Assembly: GCF_051278035.1 (NCBI RefSeq)
Contig: NZ_JBNMNU010000178.1
Coordinates: 1-8,568 of the forward strand
Reading direction: 5' to 3'
DNA from: Clostridium_AD sp051278035
GTDB taxonomy: Bacteria; Bacillota; Clostridia; Clostridiales; Clostridiaceae
Length of the DNA: 8,568 bases
The notes under the pieces were generated by a model, which worked only from the letters and a program-made list of their open reading frames with translations, was not told where the DNA came from and ran no database searches. Shown here in pieces: positions 6,675 to 8,568 of this stretch. The position numbers and the translations under genes are program-made. Numbering within the stretch: the stretch's first letter is position 1; the number at the start of each line of letters is the position of its first letter.

Positions 6675-8261
6675 ATGGAAGTAAAAAACAAACACAATAC
6701 TTATAATACTCTTTTTCATTGGCATAGCTTTAGATTAAAGCTTATTTTAGAGGGCATTGCTGTAGGTATTATCACAGGTTTATTAATTGTGCTGTATCGC
6801 TATTCATTGTCAAGAGCAGGAGTTTTCTTAACTGAGATTTATAAAACTTTATCTATGAAACCTATACTTATAATTCCATGGATAGTGGTCATAATATTTA
6901 TTGGCTACATTGTAGGTTTAATGGTTAAAAACCAGCCCATGATTAGTGGAAGTGGAATACCTCAGGTAGAAGGTGTTTTACTCAGAAAAATAGATATGAC
7001 TTGGTGGAAAATTATCCTTGGTAAATTTACTGGCGGGCTTCTTGCAATAGGTTCAGGCCTTTCTCTTGGACGCGAAGGTCCATCGGTTCAATTAGGCTCA
7101 GCAGTTGGTCAAGGCTTTAGCAAGGTATTTAAACGAGTGAAAATAGAAGAGAAATATCTTATTACAAGCGGAGCCTCTGCAGGACTTGCCGCTGCCTTTA
7201 ATGCTCCTCTGGCAGCCGTAATGTTTGCCTTAGAAGAGGTTCATAAGAATTTTTCACCCTTAGTTTTACTCTCAGCTTTATCCGCATCCTTATCAGCTGT
7301 TTTTGTAGCTAGTAGTTTCTTTGGCTTAGAACCAGTTTTCACTTTTGAAAATTTACCTATATTACCCCTTAAATATTATCTTTATATAATTTTACTCGGG
7401 ATTATTATAGGGGTTTTAGGAGTAGTCTTTAATAAATTTCTTTTAAAGACTCAAGACTTATATGCAGGTCAAAAATGGCTTCCAAAAGAAATGAGAATAG
7501 TTATACCCTTACTAATTTCAGTTGTTCTTGGAATATTGCTACCTCAAGCATTAGGTGGAGGACATCACCTTATAACTTCATTAGTTACACAAAACTTTCC
7601 ACTAACTATTTTAGTTGTTCTACTTCTAGTTAAATTTTTATTCACTATGGCAAGCTATGGATCAGGTGCACCAGGGGGTATATTTCTTCCACTGCTTGCT
7701 ATTGGAGCATTAATAGGAAATCTATATGGAGTAGCACTTGTAAATTTTCTAAATTTTGATAGTATGTATATCAATAACTTTATAATACTTGCAATGGCAG
7801 GATATTTCACAGCTGTAGTTAGAGCCCCCATTACTGGAACTATCCTAATAACTGAAATGACAGGTAACTTTACCCATTTGCTTTCATTAGCTATTGTATC
7901 AATAGTTGCATATATAGTTGCAGATATTTTAGCATCAAAGCCTATTTATGAATCATTACTAGAAAGATTTTTACACAATGCAGGAGAAATAATATCCTTT
8001 GGTAATAAGAAACATAAGCATCTATTAGAATTTTCTATTTGTATGGACTGTGAATTAGATGGAAAGCAAGTCAAAGACGTTAAATGGCCACATAATTGTC
8101 TATTGGTAGCAGTTAAGCGAGGAGAACTTGAAATACTTCCACAAGGGGATACTATTATTTTCCCAGGAGACTATTTAATAGTGCTTACTAACGAAGATAA
8201 AGTATCTGACATAAACGATATATTAAATGAAAAAACAGCATCTTGTGAGACATTAAACTAA
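6675..8261 (+). CDS. ClC-family H+/Cl- exchange transporter with C-terminal TrkA_C domain
   Basis: This 528-residue membrane protein belongs to the ClC family and should exchange chloride for protons across the cytoplasmic membrane. The signatures are in place: GSGIP (92-96), GREGP (132-136) with gating glutamate E134, AAFNAPLA (173-180), the EE pair E187/E188 matching the inner proton glutamate E203 of E. coli ClcA, GIFLP (335-339), and the central tyrosine Y425 in KPIY. Spacings follow ClcA closely: GSGIP to GREGP 40 residues, and GIFLP to Tyr 86. Both proton glutamates are present, which indicates a coupled antiporter rather than a passive channel. GSGIP with its Ser argues for Cl- rather than the fluoride-type CLC-F. 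Residues about 450-520 form a TrkA_C (RCK_C) domain, with GKQVKDVKWP and LPQGDTIIFPGDYLIVLT, a cytosolic ligand-binding module known from some bacterial ClCs; its ligand is unknown. Roles known for the family include extreme-acid resistance and charge compensation. It is a single gene divergent from the hydrolase; no clear terminator follows. Confidence 0.95.
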   Translation: MEVKNKHNTYNTLFHWHSFRLKLILEGIAVGIITGLLIVLYRYSLSRAGVFLTEIYKTLSMKPILIIPWIVVIIFIGYIVGLMVKNQPMISGSGIPQVEGVLLRKIDMTWWKIILGKFTGGLLAIGSGLSLGREGPSVQLGSAVGQGFSKVFKRVKIEEKYLITSGASAGLAAAFNAPLAAVMFALEEVHKNFSPLVLLSALSASLSAVFVASSFFGLEPVFTFENLPILPLKYYLYIILLGIIIGVLGVVFNKFLLKTQDLYAGQKWLPKEMRIVIPLLISVVLGILLPQALGGGHHLITSLVTQNFPLTILVVLLLVKFLFTMASYGSGAPGGIFLPLLAIGALIGNLYGVALVNFLNFDSMYINNFIILAMAGYFTAVVRAPITGTILITEMTGNFTHLLSLAIVSIVAYIVADILASKPIYESLLERFLHNAGEIISFGNKKHKHLLEFSICMDCELDGKQVKDVKWPHNCLLVAVKRGELEILPQGDTIIFPGDYLIVLTNEDKVSDINDILNEKTASCETLN

Positions 8262-8333
8262 CCTAGACCTTCTGAATAAAAAAAGCTTATTTACAGATAT
8301 TAAATGAATACATGTATTATTAAAACTATTCAA
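8262..8333. other. Short gap after the ClC gene with a weak hairpin
   Basis: The only structure I see is TCTGAATAA (8271-8279) facing TTATTTACAGA (8287-8297), nine pairs with a 2-base bulge. No run of Ts follows, so it is not a standard terminator. No open frame is present. The ClC transcript may read through toward the XRE gene. Confidence 0.4.
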
Positions 8334-8361
8334 TTTACACAAATTATAACTAATTTATAAC
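8334..8361 (+). promoter_or_regulatory. Putative SigA-type promoter of the XRE regulator
   Basis: TTTACA (8334-8339) and TATAAC (8356-8361) each match the vegetative consensus at five of six positions, with a 16-base spacer. Transcription would start near 8368, leaving a leader of about 80 bases before the TTG start at 8449. The spacer and -10 contain two tandem copies of an AATTATAAC-like unit (8342-8350 and 8352-8361, the second with an extra T), which could be a binding site or merely low-complexity DNA. Confidence 0.45.
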
Positions 8362-8437
8362 GTAATTTGTACGCAGTGGGCTTATTTATAAATTGCAGTT
8401 TTTTATGTGAACTAGTAAATGGTCATTAAGATGTAGA

Positions 8438-8443
8438 GGGTGA
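8438..8443 (+). promoter_or_regulatory. Ribosome binding site favouring the TTG start at 8449
   Basis: GGGTGA, within AGAGGGTGAG, ends 5 bases before the TTG at 8449. An in-frame GTG at 8440 overlaps this site and would have its own GAGG directly against the start codon, which is too close. The TTG is therefore the better start, although the GTG (three residues longer) cannot be excluded. Confidence 0.6.
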
Positions 8444-8448
8444 GTAAT

Positions 8449-8568
8449 TTGCAAAAGGAAATCAATTATGAAGAAATTGGAAATAGAATACGGATTGAAC
8501 GAGAAAATTTTGATATGACCAGAGAAAAATTGTCTGAACTTGTAAACCTTTCTCCATATTTTTTAGGA
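8449..8568 (+). CDS. XRE-family helix-turn-helix regulator (N-terminal fragment)
   Basis: Forty codons are visible before the window ends, starting from TTG. IGNRIRIERE (10-19) followed by MTREKLSELVNLSPYFLG (23-40) is the classic start of an HTH_3/XRE DNA-binding domain: the amphipathic first helix, then the MTxEKLSEL second helix and the LSPYFL recognition-helix start. The protein is thus probably a transcriptional regulator. Its length, its partner domain (for example a Rap-like TPR or a peptidase) and its targets lie outside the window. It follows the ClC gene on the same strand, 187 bases on and with its own candidate promoter, so a functional link to ClC is not shown. Confidence 0.8.
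   Translation, partial: MQKEINYEEIGNRIRIERENFDMTREKLSELVNLSPYFLG

Noticed and set aside
8271..8297. Hairpin after the ClC gene as a Rho-independent terminator
   Set aside because: The stem is AT-rich with a 2-base bulge, and no run of Ts follows on the plus strand.
1..8568. A new defence system or mobile island linking the pseudokinase-ATPase, protease and hydrolase
   Set aside because: STAND ATPases and proteases occur in defence systems, but here each gene has its own terminator or promoter, there is no integrase, transposase, direct-repeat border or composition break, and the protease is exported. Shared function is not supported.

Overview
The window looks like chromosomal DNA from a low-GC Firmicute, most likely a Clostridium-type organism. 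It is very AT-rich (about 30% GC by eye), has strong purine-rich ribosome binding sites, uses TTG as a start at least once, and its proteins are rich in Asn, Lys and Ile. I see no insertion sequence, phage integrase, CRISPR array, tRNA or rRNA. The window reads as ordinary chromosomal sequence holding five separately transcribed genes, the outer two cut by the window edges.

Layout. Positions 1-2025 (minus) hold the first 675 residues of a large signalling protein: a degenerate protein-kinase-like domain fused to a STAND/AAA-type ATPase. It has no stop in the window, so its output domain lies off the left edge. A gap of 128 bases follows, holding the terminator of the next gene and an extended -10 promoter for the kinase-like gene. 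Positions 2154-5222 (minus) encode a secreted M16C zinc metalloprotease of the PreP/HypA type. Positions 5439-6380 (minus) encode a 313-residue lysozyme-superfamily cell-wall hydrolase candidate with no classical signal peptide. A good candidate SigD (motility and autolysin sigma factor) promoter precedes it and a strong hairpin terminator follows it. A divergent intergenic region with a 20-base inverted repeat separates it from a rightward ClC-type H+/Cl- exchanger with a C-terminal TrkA_C domain (6675-8261). After a 187-base gap, 8449-8568 hold the first 40 codons of an XRE-type helix-turn-helix regulator that runs off the right edge.

How they fit together. The three leftward genes are not one operon: hairpin terminators lie between hydrolase and protease and between protease and kinase-like gene. 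Two products probably act outside the cell or at the wall (protease, hydrolase), one in the membrane (ClC) and two in regulation (pseudokinase-ATPase, XRE). No shared pathway is demonstrated. The points most worth following are the loss of the catalytic residues in the kinase-like domain, and the combination of a SigD-like promoter, a FlgJ/lytic-transglycosylase-like N-terminal segment and a VgrG-associated-type lysozyme module in one small protein without a signal peptide.
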